From assembly GCA_024234505.1 (NCBI GenBank), contig JACKOD010000003.1:361001-425000 (forward strand): a stretch of 64,000 nucleotides of DNA. Reading direction: 5' to 3'. Below the pieces are notes generated by a model. It saw only the letters and a list, made by a program, of their open reading frames with translations, searched no databases and was not told the origin of the DNA. Source of the DNA: Hahellaceae bacterium (GTDB lineage Bacteria > Pseudomonadota > Gammaproteobacteria > Pseudomonadales > Oleiphilaceae). Made by a program: the position numbers and the translations under genes. Position 1 is the first letter of the stretch; every line of letters starts with the position of its first letter. This document shows positions 7,540 to 16,795 of this stretch, one piece after another.

Positions 7540-8715
7540 ATGAGTCTTAATCCAAAAGATGTTGTCGTAGTCGATTGCGTACGTACCCCTATGGGGCGCG
7601 CAAAGAACGGCTGTTTCCGCAATGTTCGCGCAGAAACGTTGTCCGCGGCTCTGATCGACGCACTCTTTACTCGTAATCCAGGTGCGAATCCTGCGGAAGT
7701 TGAAGATGTAATCTGGGGTTGTGTTAACCAGACAATGGAGCAGGGTTTTAACGTTGCGCGTCAGATCTCCTTGCTGACCAAAGTGCCTCACACTGCTTCT
7801 GCACAAACAGTTAATCGTCTGTGCGGATCTGCAATGTCTGCAATTCATACTGCTGCCCAGGCAATCATGACTGGTAACGGTGATGTGTTTGTTGTTGGTG
7901 GTGTTGAGCACATGGGGCACGTACCCATGACTACAGGCTTTGATCACAACCCTGCGGCTAGCAAGTATTCTGCAAAAGCATCAAACATGATGGGTCTGAC
8001 TGCTGAAATGCTGGCTAAAATGCACGGCATCAGCCGTCTGCAGCAGGATGAGTTTGGTGCTCGTTCGCATCGTCTGGCTCATGAAGCTACGCTTGAAGGT
8101 CGTTTTAAAAATGAGATTGTTCCTATTGAGGGGCATGACGATAACGGCTTTAAGATGCTGATTGAAAATGACGAGACTATTCGTCCGGAAACGACGGTTG
8201 AATCGCTGGGTGCACTAAAGCCTGCATTTGATCCAAAAGGCGGAACAGTAACAGCGGGTACGTCATCTCAGTTGACTGACGGAGCAGCGGCGATGTTGTT
8301 GATGTCTGCTGAGCGCGCTCAGGCGCTGGGCTTGACTCCAATGGCGCGTATTCGCTCTATGGCTGTCGCAGGTTGTGATCCCGCAATTATGGGTTACGGC
8401 CCTGTTCCTGCAACGAAAAAGGCACTGAAGCGTGCGGGCCTGAAAGTCGAAGATATCGATTTCTGGGAGCTGAACGAAGCGTTTGCCGGTCAGTCTTTGC
8501 CTGTCATTAAAGACCTGAAGTTGACTGACGTGGTTGATCAGAAGGTTAACCTCAATGGCGGAGCTATTGCTCTGGGTCATCCTCTGGGATGCTCTGGTGC
8601 ACGTATCTCAACAACGCTGTTGAATGTGATGCAGGCCAAAGGTGGCACCTTGGGTGTTTCTACCATGTGTATTGGTTTGGGTCAGGGTATCGCGACCGTT
8701 TGGGAACGCGTGTAA
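7540..8715 (+). CDS. fadA: 3-ketoacyl-CoA thiolase FadA
   Basis: The beta subunit of the fatty acid oxidation complex, which cleaves 3-ketoacyl-CoA with CoA to acetyl-CoA and a shortened acyl-CoA. The nucleophile lies in RLCGSAM (C95), the catalytic histidine in ALGHPLGCSGAR (H347), and the second cysteine in TMCIGLGQG (C377). At 391 aa it is close to E. coli FadA (387). The start at 7540 follows CGGAG at good spacing; an in-frame TTG at 7507 adds 11 non-conserved residues. It is the last gene of the fadBA operon, followed by a strong terminator. The product feeds citrate synthase (gltA), encoded 4 kb away. Confidence 0.97.
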   Translation: MSLNPKDVVVVDCVRTPMGRAKNGCFRNVRAETLSAALIDALFTRNPGANPAEVEDVIWGCVNQTMEQGFNVARQISLLTKVPHTASAQTVNRLCGSAMSAIHTAAQAIMTGNGDVFVVGGVEHMGHVPMTTGFDHNPAASKYSAKASNMMGLTAEMLAKMHGISRLQQDEFGARSHRLAHEATLEGRFKNEIVPIEGHDDNGFKMLIENDETIRPETTVESLGALKPAFDPKGGTVTAGTSSQLTDGAAAMLLMSAERAQALGLTPMARIRSMAVAGCDPAIMGYGPVPATKKALKRAGLKVEDIDFWELNEAFAGQSLPVIKDLKLTDVVDQKVNLNGGAIALGHPLGCSGARISTTLLNVMQAKGGTLGVSTMCIGLGQGIATVWERV

Positions 8716-8730
8716 TCTGATCATAAGTGT

Positions 8731-8769
8731 GCAAAAGGCCGTAGATTTACGGCTTTTTGCTGCTTTTTT
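8731..8769 (+). terminator. Intrinsic terminator of fadBA
   Basis: A 12-bp stem (8731-8742 with 8749-8760, one G-T wobble) with loop AGATTT ends in a T-rich tract (8764-8769). It lies 15 bases after the fadA stop. Confidence 0.9.
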
Positions 8770-8783
8770 ATTGTTGATGCCTT

Positions 8784-9542
8784 TTAGAATTGTTTCTTTT
8801 TGACATTATTTTTGTCTATCACTGCGTGGTTTGTTGTTCTTTTTGTGTCACTGGTTTCCTGTACGATAGAGATGTTGCGTTGCAGGCTTTTGATTCTATC
8901 TCCTAAATCCTTCATTAGTTCCGCTTTTTCCGGATAATCTATCGGGTTGGTTCTTAACGTTTCTTTTGCCTGTTTAAGGTGTGACTGTGCAATGATTCTA
9001 TCATTCGCAGCAATGTAACGATCTGCTTGGGCAATATGGCTTGCAACGTCAACATCCAGGGTTAGGCGCTGTAAATGCAAGATGAGTTCAGAATATTTTC
9101 CTTGGGGAATTCTTCCCTGCTTTTTGTGCTTGTTTAAAAATTTTGCAGCTTGAACCAGCTGAAAGTTGGCGATGCTAAGCTCCTGGTCATTATCCATTGC
9201 TTGTCGTATGTCGTTAGGTCGGTTTTTGTTTTCAAAGAGATCTGCCAGTTTTAGTTCTTCATCTAGTTGGCGGAGTAATGCCTCGTCTTCTGGCGCCAGA
9301 TCGGTGAGTTTTTTGCTAAAAAGAATAATCTGTTCCTGGATAAGTTGAATTAATTGATATTCCTTGTCTACTCTTAGCAGCATGGACAAGTTGTCCTTAA
9401 GGCTGTCAATGCGGCTTTTTATTTGTCTTATCTGGCTTTTTCTAAAAGAAAGCGCCTGTTGTTTGCGGTAGGCCAGTCCGCTGAAGATGGCTGAGGCAAT
9501 AAAAATCGTGCCAAGAATAGTGAAGGTGATAATAGATAGCAT
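8784..9542 (-). CDS. Membrane-anchored coiled-coil hypothetical protein
   Basis: 252 residues of unknown function. Residues 2-24 form one membrane segment (IITFTILGTIFIASAIFSGL), followed by a basic cluster (YRKQQALSFRKSQIRQIKSR) and long heptad-rich helices from about 35 to 220. This fits an inner-membrane protein with a cytosolic coiled coil. The Lys/Asn-rich tail (KNNVKKKQF) ends the protein. A gene of unknown function sits between fadA and topA in Pseudomonas too, so it may be a conserved neighbour. It is convergent with fadBA and divergent from topA. Confidence 0.8.
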   Translation of the reverse strand: MLSIITFTILGTIFIASAIFSGLAYRKQQALSFRKSQIRQIKSRIDSLKDNLSMLLRVDKEYQLIQLIQEQIILFSKKLTDLAPEDEALLRQLDEELKLADLFENKNRPNDIRQAMDNDQELSIANFQLVQAAKFLNKHKKQGRIPQGKYSELILHLQRLTLDVDVASHIAQADRYIAANDRIIAQSHLKQAKETLRTNPIDYPEKAELMKDLGDRIKSLQRNISIVQETSDTKRTTNHAVIDKNNVKKKQF

Positions 9543-9782
9543 GTGTTTGATTTCTTTCCTTGAGGGTATAAAGACTTTGTCCGCTTATTAGTTTAGTCGG
9601 AAATTGCTGTTTTGGGGAAAGTCACACTCAATTGGGATTTTAATGCGTCGAGCATAACCCTTGAAAGCTCAATAATTTATAGTAATAACTTGACCCTGCG
9701 CGTCCAACCACTTATATATGTCGCGGGTTGAAGAGTTAGAACATTCATATAATTTAAATATACAGGCGAAGCACCGGATCCT

Positions 9783-12413
9783 ATGGGGAAATATCTTGTA
9801 ATTGTGGAATCTCCTGCCAAGGCTAAAACGATCAATAAATACCTTGGTAATGATTTTATAGTGAAGTCCAGTGTTGGGCATATACGTGATCTGCCATCCA
9901 GCGCGAATACAGCGAGTAGTTCGCCACAAGAGCGTGCTCGTCTCGCGGCGCAAACACGCAAGATGTCGCCAGAAGAAAAGGCGGCTTATAAGAAACAAAA
10001 AGCCTCCGAGCAGCTGATTGCGCGTATGGGGGTGGATCCAGAGCATGGGTGGGCCGCTCATTATGAGGTGCTGCCAGGCAAAGAGAAGGTCGTATCTGAG
10101 CTAAAGCGATTGGCTAAAAATGCTGAATTTGTTTACCTGGCGACGGACTTGGATAGAGAGGGAGAGGCAATTGCCTGGCACCTTCAGGAAATTATCGGCG
10201 GGGACGCTAATCGTTACCGTCGAGTGGTTTTCAATGAAATTACCAAGAAAGCCATTCAGGAGGCGTTTAATTCGCCGGGTACTCTCGATCTTTCAAGAGT
10301 TAATGCTCAACAGGCTCGTCGATTTTTGGATCGTGTCGTTGGTTTTATGGTTTCCCCGCTCCTTTGGGCAAAGATAGCGAGAGGGTTGTCGGCGGGGCGC
10401 GTTCAGTCAGTTGCGGTCAGATTGATTGTGGAGCGTGAGCAGGAGATTAGAGCGTTCGTTCCTGAAGAGTATTGGGAAGTTTTCGCTGATTTGCTTGCAG
10501 AAGGTTCAGGCACCGACAGGGCTCGCTTTCAGATTGTAAAAGTGGGTGATCAAACCTTCAGACCGGTTAGTGAAAGTGAGACCAGAGAGCATCTTGCAAA
10601 GCTTGAAAATAGTTCCTATAGCATTGCAAAGCGTGAAGACAAGCCTACGAGTTCAAAGCCTGGTGCGCCCTTTATCACCTCCACTTTGCAGCAGGCAGCC
10701 AGTACGCGGCTGGGCTTTAGCGTAAAGAAAACAATGTCGCTTGCACAACGGCTGTATGAGGCTGGTTATATTACCTATATGCGTACTGACTCCACTAATC
10801 TTAGTAAAGAGGCGGTGGACTCTTGTCGCGATTTCATTCTTCGGAAATTTGGTGAGCCTTATTTGTATTCAAGTGAGCGTACCTATTCGAGCAAGGAAGG
10901 GGCCCAGGAGGCGCACGAGGCTATTCGGCCGACCGAGGTCAGTCGATCTGCAGCAGAGATTCAAGGGCTAGAAAAAGACGCTGAAAAGCTTTATGAGCTT
11001 ATTTGGCGTCAGTTCGTTGCATGTCAGATGTCGGACGCCAGTTACATCAGTACCTCTGTCACGGTGCTGGCTGGCGACTATGTGCTAAAAAGTCGTGGGC
11101 GCATTATGAAGTTTGACGGGTATCTCAAGGTGATGCCTGCTCAAGGTAAAAAGGATGACGATGTACCGCTACCAGATCTGCAGGTAGGTCAAACTATGAT
11201 TTTGCAGACAATTGAGCCAAAGCAGCACTTTACCAAGCCGTCTGCGCGTTTTACAGAGGCTAGTTTAGTCAAGGAGCTTGAGAAGCGTGGCATAGGTAGA
11301 CCGTCAACGTATGCATCCATCATTTCCACTATTCAGGAGCGAGGGTACGCACGGGTTCAGAATCGGCGTTTCTATGCTGAAAAAATGGGCGATATTGTCA
11401 CTGAGCGTCTGGTGGAATCCTTTAGTGATCTGATGGATTACAGCTTTACTGCGAAGATGGAAGAGCGGCTGGATGATATTGCGACGAGCCGAACCAATTG
11501 GACCGATGTTTTGGATCAGTTCTATGAAGGGTTTCGTGCTCAATTAACGCAGGCAAGTTCTGAAACCGGAGGTATGAGGGAGAATCAGCCGACCAGTACG
11601 GATATTGTTTGCCCTTCATGCGGTAGGAATATGCAGATACGAACGGCAAGTACGGGCGTGTTTCTGGGGTGTTCTGGTTATGCTCTGCCGCCTAAAGAGC
11701 GTTGTAAAACCACGATCAATTTGATTTCGGGGGATGAGGTAGCCGAAGTTGATGATGAAGATGGTGAGTCTCGCTTGCTACGGATGAAACATCGCTGTAA
11801 TAAGTGTGGCACGGCAATGGAGAGTTACCTGATTGACGAAACGCGACGACTTCACGTCTGCGGTAATAATCCGGATTGTGCCGGGTATGAGGTTGAGCTA
11901 GGTAACTACAGGATAAAAGGCTACGAAGGTCCGGTACTGGATTGCGACAAGTGCGGCTCAGAAATGCAGTTAAAAACAGGTCGTTTTGGTAAATATTTCG
12001 GTTGTACCAACGCGGAATGTAAAAATACTCGCAAGTTGTTGCGCAGTGGGGAAGCGGCTCCGCCTAAAATGGAAGCCGTTGCAATGCCTGAGTTAAAATG
12101 CGAAAAGGTAGATGACACCTATGTCCTGAGAGATGGGGCTGCCGGTCTGTTTTTGGCAGCAAGCAAGTTTCCGAAAAACAGAGAGACTCGTGCCCCTTTA
12201 TTGAAGGAGTTATTGCCTCATCAAGCTGAGATCGACCCAAAGTATCATTACCTGTTTGATGGGCCATTACGTGATAGCGAAGGACGAGATTCGATTATTC
12301 GCTTTAGTCGCAAAACCAAAGAACAGTATTTGATGACTGAGGTAGAGGGTAAAGCTACAGGTTGGGCTGCTCATTTTTCGGATGGGGCGTGGGTAATTAC
12401 TGAGAAATCATAA
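9783..12413 (+). CDS. topA: DNA topoisomerase I
   Basis: A type IA topoisomerase that relaxes negative supercoils. The TOPRIM domain has the catalytic E9 in VIVESPAKAK and the DLDRE metal site (D122, D124, E126). The active tyrosine is Y332 in TYMRTDST. The C-terminal third carries three four-cysteine zinc ribbons (beginning CPSCG, CNKCG and CDKCG, about 615-740), followed by a further zinc-ribbon-like fold lacking cysteines. At 876 aa the length is typical of Pseudomonas-type TopA. The ATG follows CCGGA at about 6 bases. It stands alone, with a 240-base upstream region shared with the divergent coiled-coil gene. Confidence 0.97.
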   Translation: MGKYLVIVESPAKAKTINKYLGNDFIVKSSVGHIRDLPSSANTASSSPQERARLAAQTRKMSPEEKAAYKKQKASEQLIARMGVDPEHGWAAHYEVLPGKEKVVSELKRLAKNAEFVYLATDLDREGEAIAWHLQEIIGGDANRYRRVVFNEITKKAIQEAFNSPGTLDLSRVNAQQARRFLDRVVGFMVSPLLWAKIARGLSAGRVQSVAVRLIVEREQEIRAFVPEEYWEVFADLLAEGSGTDRARFQIVKVGDQTFRPVSESETREHLAKLENSSYSIAKREDKPTSSKPGAPFITSTLQQAASTRLGFSVKKTMSLAQRLYEAGYITYMRTDSTNLSKEAVDSCRDFILRKFGEPYLYSSERTYSSKEGAQEAHEAIRPTEVSRSAAEIQGLEKDAEKLYELIWRQFVACQMSDASYISTSVTVLAGDYVLKSRGRIMKFDGYLKVMPAQGKKDDDVPLPDLQVGQTMILQTIEPKQHFTKPSARFTEASLVKELEKRGIGRPSTYASIISTIQERGYARVQNRRFYAEKMGDIVTERLVESFSDLMDYSFTAKMEERLDDIATSRTNWTDVLDQFYEGFRAQLTQASSETGGMRENQPTSTDIVCPSCGRNMQIRTASTGVFLGCSGYALPPKERCKTTINLISGDEVAEVDDEDGESRLLRMKHRCNKCGTAMESYLIDETRRLHVCGNNPDCAGYEVELGNYRIKGYEGPVLDCDKCGSEMQLKTGRFGKYFGCTNAECKNTRKLLRSGEAAPPKMEAVAMPELKCEKVDDTYVLRDGAAGLFLAASKFPKNRETRAPLLKELLPHQAEIDPKYHYLFDGPLRDSEGRDSIIRFSRKTKEQYLMTEVEGKATGWAAHFSDGAWVITEKS

Positions 12414-12499
12414 AGTGTATAGGGGGGGGTGTCTAAAGTGTAAATGACATGCTTCCCTTATCTTCAAACTGGGGGTTTAATCCTTTGTTTGTTGTGCAT

Positions 12500-12527
12500 A
12501 AAAAAGGGGCATCTTATGATGCCCCTT
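12500..12527 (-). terminator. Intrinsic terminator of gltA
   Basis: AAGGGGCATC-TTAT-GATGCCCCTT (12504-12527) is a perfect 10-bp stem. Read on the minus strand it ends in a U-tract, 17 bases after the gltA stop. It may also stop topA transcripts coming from the other side. Confidence 0.9.
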
Positions 12528-12543
12528 CTTGTTGTCTCAGCGA

Positions 12544-13818
12544 TTACTTGCTGGGATAGTCTCTTTTGCTGTAGCCGGTATAAAGCTGACGAGGGCGGCC
12601 TATCTTGTAGTTGCCGCTCACCATCTCATTCCAGTGAGCAAACCAGCCAATGGTCCGTGACATAGCAAAAATCACAGTAAACATTGAAACTGGGATGCCG
12701 ATAGCGCGCAGGATGATGCCTGAATAGAAATCGACGTTGGGATAAAGCTTTCTATCGATAAAGTACTGATCTTCCAGCGCGATTTGCTCAAGGCGCTTCG
12801 CGATTTTCAATAATGGGTCGTCTTGCTTACCGAGCACAGAAAGAACTTCATCGCAGGTTTGACGCATAACTTTTGCGCGAGGATCGAAGTTTTTGTATAC
12901 GCGGTGTCCAAAGCCCATTAAGCGGAACGGGTCATTCTTGTCTTTGGCCTTGGCAATAAAGGTATCAATGTGTGCTTCGTCACCAATTTCTTCGAGCATG
13001 GTGAGAACGGCCTCATTGGCACCACCGTGGGCGGGTCCCCAAAGTGCGGCAATGCCTGAGGCGATACAGGCAAATGGGTTAGCTCCTGTAGAGCCTGCCA
13101 GTCGCACTGTTGAAGTGGATGCGTTTTGCTCGTGATCTGCGTGAAGCATGAAAATACGATCCATGGCTCTCGCAATCACGGGGTTGATTTCGTAGTCTCC
13201 GCAAGGGGTGCTGAACATCATGTGCAGGAAGTTCTCTGCATAGTTCAGGTTGTTGCGAGGATACATGAATGGCTGTCCAAGTGAATACTTGTAGCACATG
13301 GCTGCCAGTGTAGGCATTTTGGCTATCAAGCGGAAGGCAGCAATTTCACGATGATCCTGGTCGGAAAAGTCCATGGAGTCGTGGTAGAAGGCAGACAGGG
13401 CGCCAACTACACCACACATTACCGCCATGGGGTGCGCGTCGCGACGGAATCCATTAAAGAAATGCGTAAGCTGGTCATGAACCATGGTGTGATTTTGCAC
13501 GGTTGCACGGAAGTTTTCGCTTTCTTCTTTGCTGGGTAGCTCGCCATGAAGCAACAAAAAGCACAGTTCAAGATAGTCTGAGCTTTCTGCGAGTTGTTCG
13601 ATGGGGAAGCCTCTGTGTAACAGTATGCCGTTGTCACCATCAATGAAGGTGATTTTAGATTCGCATGCCGCAGTAGACATGAAGCCTGGGTCGTAGGTAA
13701 ACACGCCTTCAGCAACTAATCCGCGAACGTCGATTACATCTGGGCCCTCGGTGCCGGAAAAAATCGGCAACTCGATTGTTTTGCCTCCCACTGATAACTT
13801 TGCGTTTTTATCAGTCAT
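12544..13818 (-). CDS. gltA: Citrate synthase (type II, hexameric)
   Basis: Condenses acetyl-CoA and oxaloacetate to citrate, the entry step of the TCA cycle. The catalytic triad is visible: H264 in GPAHGG, H305 in FGHRVYKN and D363 in NVDFYSG, at almost exactly the E. coli numbering. HADHEQNAST precedes the active site. The length of 424 aa fits the NADH-sensitive gram-negative hexameric type. The start at 13818 has AGGAG eight bases upstream. It is transcribed divergently from sdhCDAB, the common arrangement in gammaproteobacteria, so both promoters lie in the same 472-base region. Confidence 0.97.
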   Translation of the reverse strand: MTDKNAKLSVGGKTIELPIFSGTEGPDVIDVRGLVAEGVFTYDPGFMSTAACESKITFIDGDNGILLHRGFPIEQLAESSDYLELCFLLLHGELPSKEESENFRATVQNHTMVHDQLTHFFNGFRRDAHPMAVMCGVVGALSAFYHDSMDFSDQDHREIAAFRLIAKMPTLAAMCYKYSLGQPFMYPRNNLNYAENFLHMMFSTPCGDYEINPVIARAMDRIFMLHADHEQNASTSTVRLAGSTGANPFACIASGIAALWGPAHGGANEAVLTMLEEIGDEAHIDTFIAKAKDKNDPFRLMGFGHRVYKNFDPRAKVMRQTCDEVLSVLGKQDDPLLKIAKRLEQIALEDQYFIDRKLYPNVDFYSGIILRAIGIPVSMFTVIFAMSRTIGWFAHWNEMVSGNYKIGRPRQLYTGYSKRDYPSK

Positions 13819-13868
13819 GGCGCTCTCCTAATCAGTCAGGTGATAAACCTTAGTAATAAAGTGGTCGC

Positions 13869-13897
13869 ATTATGACAAATACGGTTAATTGAGTCAC
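13869..13897 (-). promoter_or_regulatory. Predicted gltA promoter
   Basis: On the minus strand GTGACT (13897-13892), a 17-base spacer and CATAAT (13874-13869) match sigma-70 boxes in 4/6 and 5/6 positions. The predicted leader is about 44 bases. Confidence 0.5.
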
Positions 13898-14149
13898 CCA
13901 TACTGTCGTCAATTTACTTATGCTAACCTGAGTTGGTTGATGTTTGTGCTCCATAAAGGGGCGGCAAACGTCTTGTGGACTATATTATGGTGCAGAATAT
14001 TAAGAATACTGCGTATAATGCCCGAATTTAATGCATCAAAATCAGCTAAGTATACACTTGGCGGCACCACTATAGAGTTTCCTTTCTTTTTGTCAAATCA
14101 TTGCTGCTACCATCTGAGGTAGGCTGAACTGTTTTATGTTATTACTGAT

Positions 14150-14178
14150 TTGTAATTCATAAATCATGTCACTATAAT
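14150..14178 (+). promoter_or_regulatory. Predicted sdhCDAB promoter
   Basis: TTGTAA (14150-14155), a 17-base spacer and TATAAT (14173-14178) make a good sigma-70 match about 105 bases before the sdhC start. Confidence 0.6.
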
Positions 14179-14185
14179 CTCGTTC

Positions 14186-14218
14186 CCGGAATTGCCGTAT
14201 TTCTAGCATAGATTCCGG
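14186..14218 (+). repeat. Hairpin at the predicted 5' end of the sdh mRNA
   Basis: CCGGAAT (14186-14192) and ATTCCGG (14212-14218) can pair. The first arm begins 8 bases after the -10 box, so the stem would sit at the extreme 5' end of the transcript, where such stems often protect mRNA from decay. Confidence 0.45.
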
Positions 14219-14290
14219 CCTTCCCATAATAAAGCCTCGTGCTCTTCCCGCAACCTCGCCCAACAGGGCCAATAAGAGTGTTAAAGAGCT

Positions 14291-14668
14291 GTGAATAGCA
14301 AAAGACCAGTAAATCTCGACCTTAGTAAGTTTAGCTTTCCGCTACCTGCAATTACGTCTATTGTGCATCGCGTAACGGGTGTCGCCCTCTTTGTTGGGGT
14401 CGCCATTCTGATGTGGATGCTGGATCTCTCTCTGAGTGGAGAAGAAGGCTTTAATCAGGCCAAAGACATTTTTCAGGGATTTTTTGCCAGATTGATTCTT
14501 TGGGGAATTGTTTCGGCATTGTTGTATCACCTTGTGGCTGGTATCAAGCATCTTTTGATGGATTTGGGGATTGGCGAAACGCTTGAAGGCGGCCGTCTTG
14601 GTGCCCAGATTACACTGGTAGTTGCTGCGATATTGGTTGTTCTGGCAGGAGTCTGGATATGGTCATGA
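14291..14668 (+). CDS. sdhC: Succinate dehydrogenase cytochrome b556 subunit
   Basis: A membrane anchor of complex II that binds haem b and ubiquinone together with SdhD. The N-terminus has the family motif RPVNLDL, followed by HRVTG (about 27-31), where the conserved Ser/Arg region contributes to quinone binding. Three membrane helices are visible (about 20-45, 68-88, 105-124). The haem-ligand histidine is in LLYHLVAGIKHLLMD. At 125 aa the length is normal. The start codon is GTG at 14291, chosen because the family begins a few residues before RPVNLDL; the upstream AAAGAG is a weak ribosome-binding site. First gene of sdhCDAB. Confidence 0.95.
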   Translation: MNSKRPVNLDLSKFSFPLPAITSIVHRVTGVALFVGVAILMWMLDLSLSGEEGFNQAKDIFQGFFARLILWGIVSALLYHLVAGIKHLLMDLGIGETLEGGRLGAQITLVVAAILVVLAGVWIWS

Positions 14669-15006
14669 GTGTAACTAGCTTCGGAAGAAGCGGTGTATAT
14701 GATTGGATGGTTCAGCGTGTGTCTGCAGTCGTACTGGCTGCGTATGTGCTGTTTATTTTGGGCTATCTGGTGGCGTCTCCTGACTTAACGTACGAAGCAT
14801 GGAAGGGTTTGTTTTCAAATGCTTGCGTTAGAATTTTCTCACTGGGAGCGTTGGTTTCACTGGGTGCTCATGCTTGGGTAGGGTTGTGGACAATTTCTAC
14901 AGATTACCTGAAAAACGGTGTGGTTCGCTTTTTGTGTCAGGCGTTGTGCGGAGCTGTAATGTTCGTGTACTTCGTGTGGGGCATTGAAATTTTGTGGGGT
15001 CTGTAA
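14659..15006 (+). CDS. sdhD: Succinate dehydrogenase membrane anchor subunit
   Basis: The second membrane anchor of complex II. Three hydrophobic helices occupy about 22-40, 58-78 and 90-112; the motif GVYDWMVQRVSAV and the haem-side histidine in LGAHAWVGLW are typical. At 115 aa it is normal. It overlaps the sdhC end; I prefer the ATG at 14659, which has CAGGAG 7 bases upstream, over the ATG at 14665, which overlaps the sdhC stop as ATGA. Translational coupling with sdhC is likely either way. Confidence 0.94.
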   Translation: MVMSVTSFGRSGVYDWMVQRVSAVVLAAYVLFILGYLVASPDLTYEAWKGLFSNACVRIFSLGALVSLGAHAWVGLWTISTDYLKNGVVRFLCQALCGAVMFVYFVWGIEILWGL

Positions 15007-15009
15007 ACC

Positions 15010-16782
15010 ATGACAAAGCTTAGAACTCTTTCCTACGACGCAATTGTTGTCGGTGGTGGTGGCGCGGGCATGCGTGCCGCGCTGCAGTTGACCGAGTCTG
15101 GTGTAAAAACAGCATGTGTTACCAAAGTGTTCCCGACACGTTCGCATACCGTTTCTGCTCAGGGTGGAATTACCTGTGCTATTGCTAGTGCGGATCCGAA
15201 TGACGATTGGCGCTGGCACATGTATGACACTGTAAAGGGATCCGACTATATCGGTGACCAGGATGCGATCGAATATATGTGTTCGGTTGGTCCGCAGGCA
15301 GTGTTTGAACTTGAACATATGGGCTTGCCTTTTTCTCGTACTGAGACCGGGCGTATTTATCAGCGTCCATTTGGTGGTCAGTCGAAAGACTTTGGGCGTG
15401 GTGGTCAGGCTTCACGTACTTGTGCCGCCGCAGACCGGACGGGGCACGCTTTGTTGCATACGCTCTATCAGGCGAACCTGAAGGGTGGCACAACCTTCCT
15501 GAATGAGTGGTATGCGGTTGACTTGGTTAAGAACCAGGCGGGTGCGGTCGCGGGTATTATCGCGATTTGTATCGAAACGGGCGAGACCGTTTACATCAAG
15601 GCGAAAGCGACCGTACTGGCAACAGGTGGCGCAGGCCGTATTTACCAGTCTACAACGAATGCTCTGATCAATACCGGAGACGGGATTGGTATGGCTCTGC
15701 GTGCCGGATATCCTGGGCAGGATATGGAAATGTGGCAGTTCCATCCAACGGGTATCGCTGGTGCAGGTGTGTTGGTGACAGAAGGCTGCCGTGGTGAAGG
15801 TGGTTATCTGGTTAATAGCGAAGGTGAACGCTTCATGGAGCGGTACGCACCAAACGCAAAAGATTTGGCGGGTCGGGACGTTGTAGCACGCTCCATGATT
15901 CTGGAAATTCTCGAAGGTCGTGGTGTAGGCCCCAACAAAGATCACGTGCTGTTGAAGCTGGATCATCTCGGCGAAGAAACTCTGAACCTTCGTCTGCCAG
16001 GTATTTGTGAACTTTCCAAAACCTTTGCTCATGTTGATCCGGTTAAAGAGCCAGTGCCTGTTGTACCAACCTGTCACTACATGATGGGTGGTATTCCTAC
16101 CAATATCGGTGGTCAGGCTTTGACAATGGATGCACAAGGCAATGATCAAATCGTTGACGGATTGTATGCCTGCGGCGAAGTGGCATGCGTATCGGTTCAT
16201 GGTGCAAACCGTTTGGGCGGAAACTCATTGCTTGATTTGGTTGTATTTGGTCGTGCGGCAGGTTTGCAGATCGCTCAGGCACTGCGTGACGGCTTTGATA
16301 ATTTAGGCGCTTCTGATTCAGATATTGATGTGGCTATGTCTCGTCTGGACAGATTGAACAAATCACAGCGCGGTGAGAGTGTTGCTCAGGTTCGTAAGGA
16401 TCTGCAGAGCACGATGCAGCTTTACTTCGGTGTGTTCCGTGACGGTGAGTCCATGCAGAAAGGTTTGCGTCTGCTGGATGAAATCGGTGAGCGCATCAAG
16501 AATACGCACCTCGAAGATAAGAGTGCTGCATTCAATACAGCGAGAATTGAAGCGCTGGAATTGGATAACCTTTACGAAGTTGCTTATGCAACTGCTGTGG
16601 CGGCTGAAGAGCGTAAGGAAAGTCGTGGAGCGCATGCGCGTAATGACTTTACCGAGCGTGATGATGACAACTGGTTGAAGCACTCGTTGTATTTCCCTAA
16701 TGAAAAACGTGTTGCCAAGCGCGAAGTGAACTTCGCACCTAAGACCGTTGAGGCGTTCCCGCCAAAAGTTCGTACCTACTAA
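15010..16782 (+). CDS. sdhA: Succinate dehydrogenase flavoprotein subunit
   Basis: The catalytic subunit that oxidises succinate to fumarate. The dinucleotide loop VVGGGGAGMRAA lies at about 14-25. The histidine that binds FAD covalently is H46 in RSHTVSAQGG. The substrate site includes HPTGIAGAG and the conserved arginine region RGEGGYLVN. At 590 aa it matches the E. coli protein (588). It starts 3 bases after sdhD, so translation is probably coupled. A long antisense open frame under it (15412-16200) is a shadow of this gene. Confidence 0.97.
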   Translation: MTKLRTLSYDAIVVGGGGAGMRAALQLTESGVKTACVTKVFPTRSHTVSAQGGITCAIASADPNDDWRWHMYDTVKGSDYIGDQDAIEYMCSVGPQAVFELEHMGLPFSRTETGRIYQRPFGGQSKDFGRGGQASRTCAAADRTGHALLHTLYQANLKGGTTFLNEWYAVDLVKNQAGAVAGIIAICIETGETVYIKAKATVLATGGAGRIYQSTTNALINTGDGIGMALRAGYPGQDMEMWQFHPTGIAGAGVLVTEGCRGEGGYLVNSEGERFMERYAPNAKDLAGRDVVARSMILEILEGRGVGPNKDHVLLKLDHLGEETLNLRLPGICELSKTFAHVDPVKEPVPVVPTCHYMMGGIPTNIGGQALTMDAQGNDQIVDGLYACGEVACVSVHGANRLGGNSLLDLVVFGRAAGLQIAQALRDGFDNLGASDSDIDVAMSRLDRLNKSQRGESVAQVRKDLQSTMQLYFGVFRDGESMQKGLRLLDEIGERIKNTHLEDKSAAFNTARIEALELDNLYEVAYATAVAAEERKESRGAHARNDFTERDDDNWLKHSLYFPNEKRVAKREVNFAPKTVEAFPPKVRTY

Positions 16783-16795
16783 GGGAGACTGAGGA

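Larger units (their letters stand above)
13819..14290. other. gltA-sdhC divergent regulatory region
   Basis: 472 bases without a gene. It carries a plausible gltA promoter near the gltA end and an sdhC promoter with a 5' hairpin near the other end. A further TATAAT (14014-14019) has no good -35. The middle (about 13900-14140) is AT-rich and could bind global regulators, but I can assign no specific site. Confidence 0.6.

Noticed and set aside
15412..16200. 262-codon antisense open frame under sdhA
   Set aside because: It is a shadow of sdhA: His/Thr/Gln-rich composition with no domain, opposite to a highly conserved gene.
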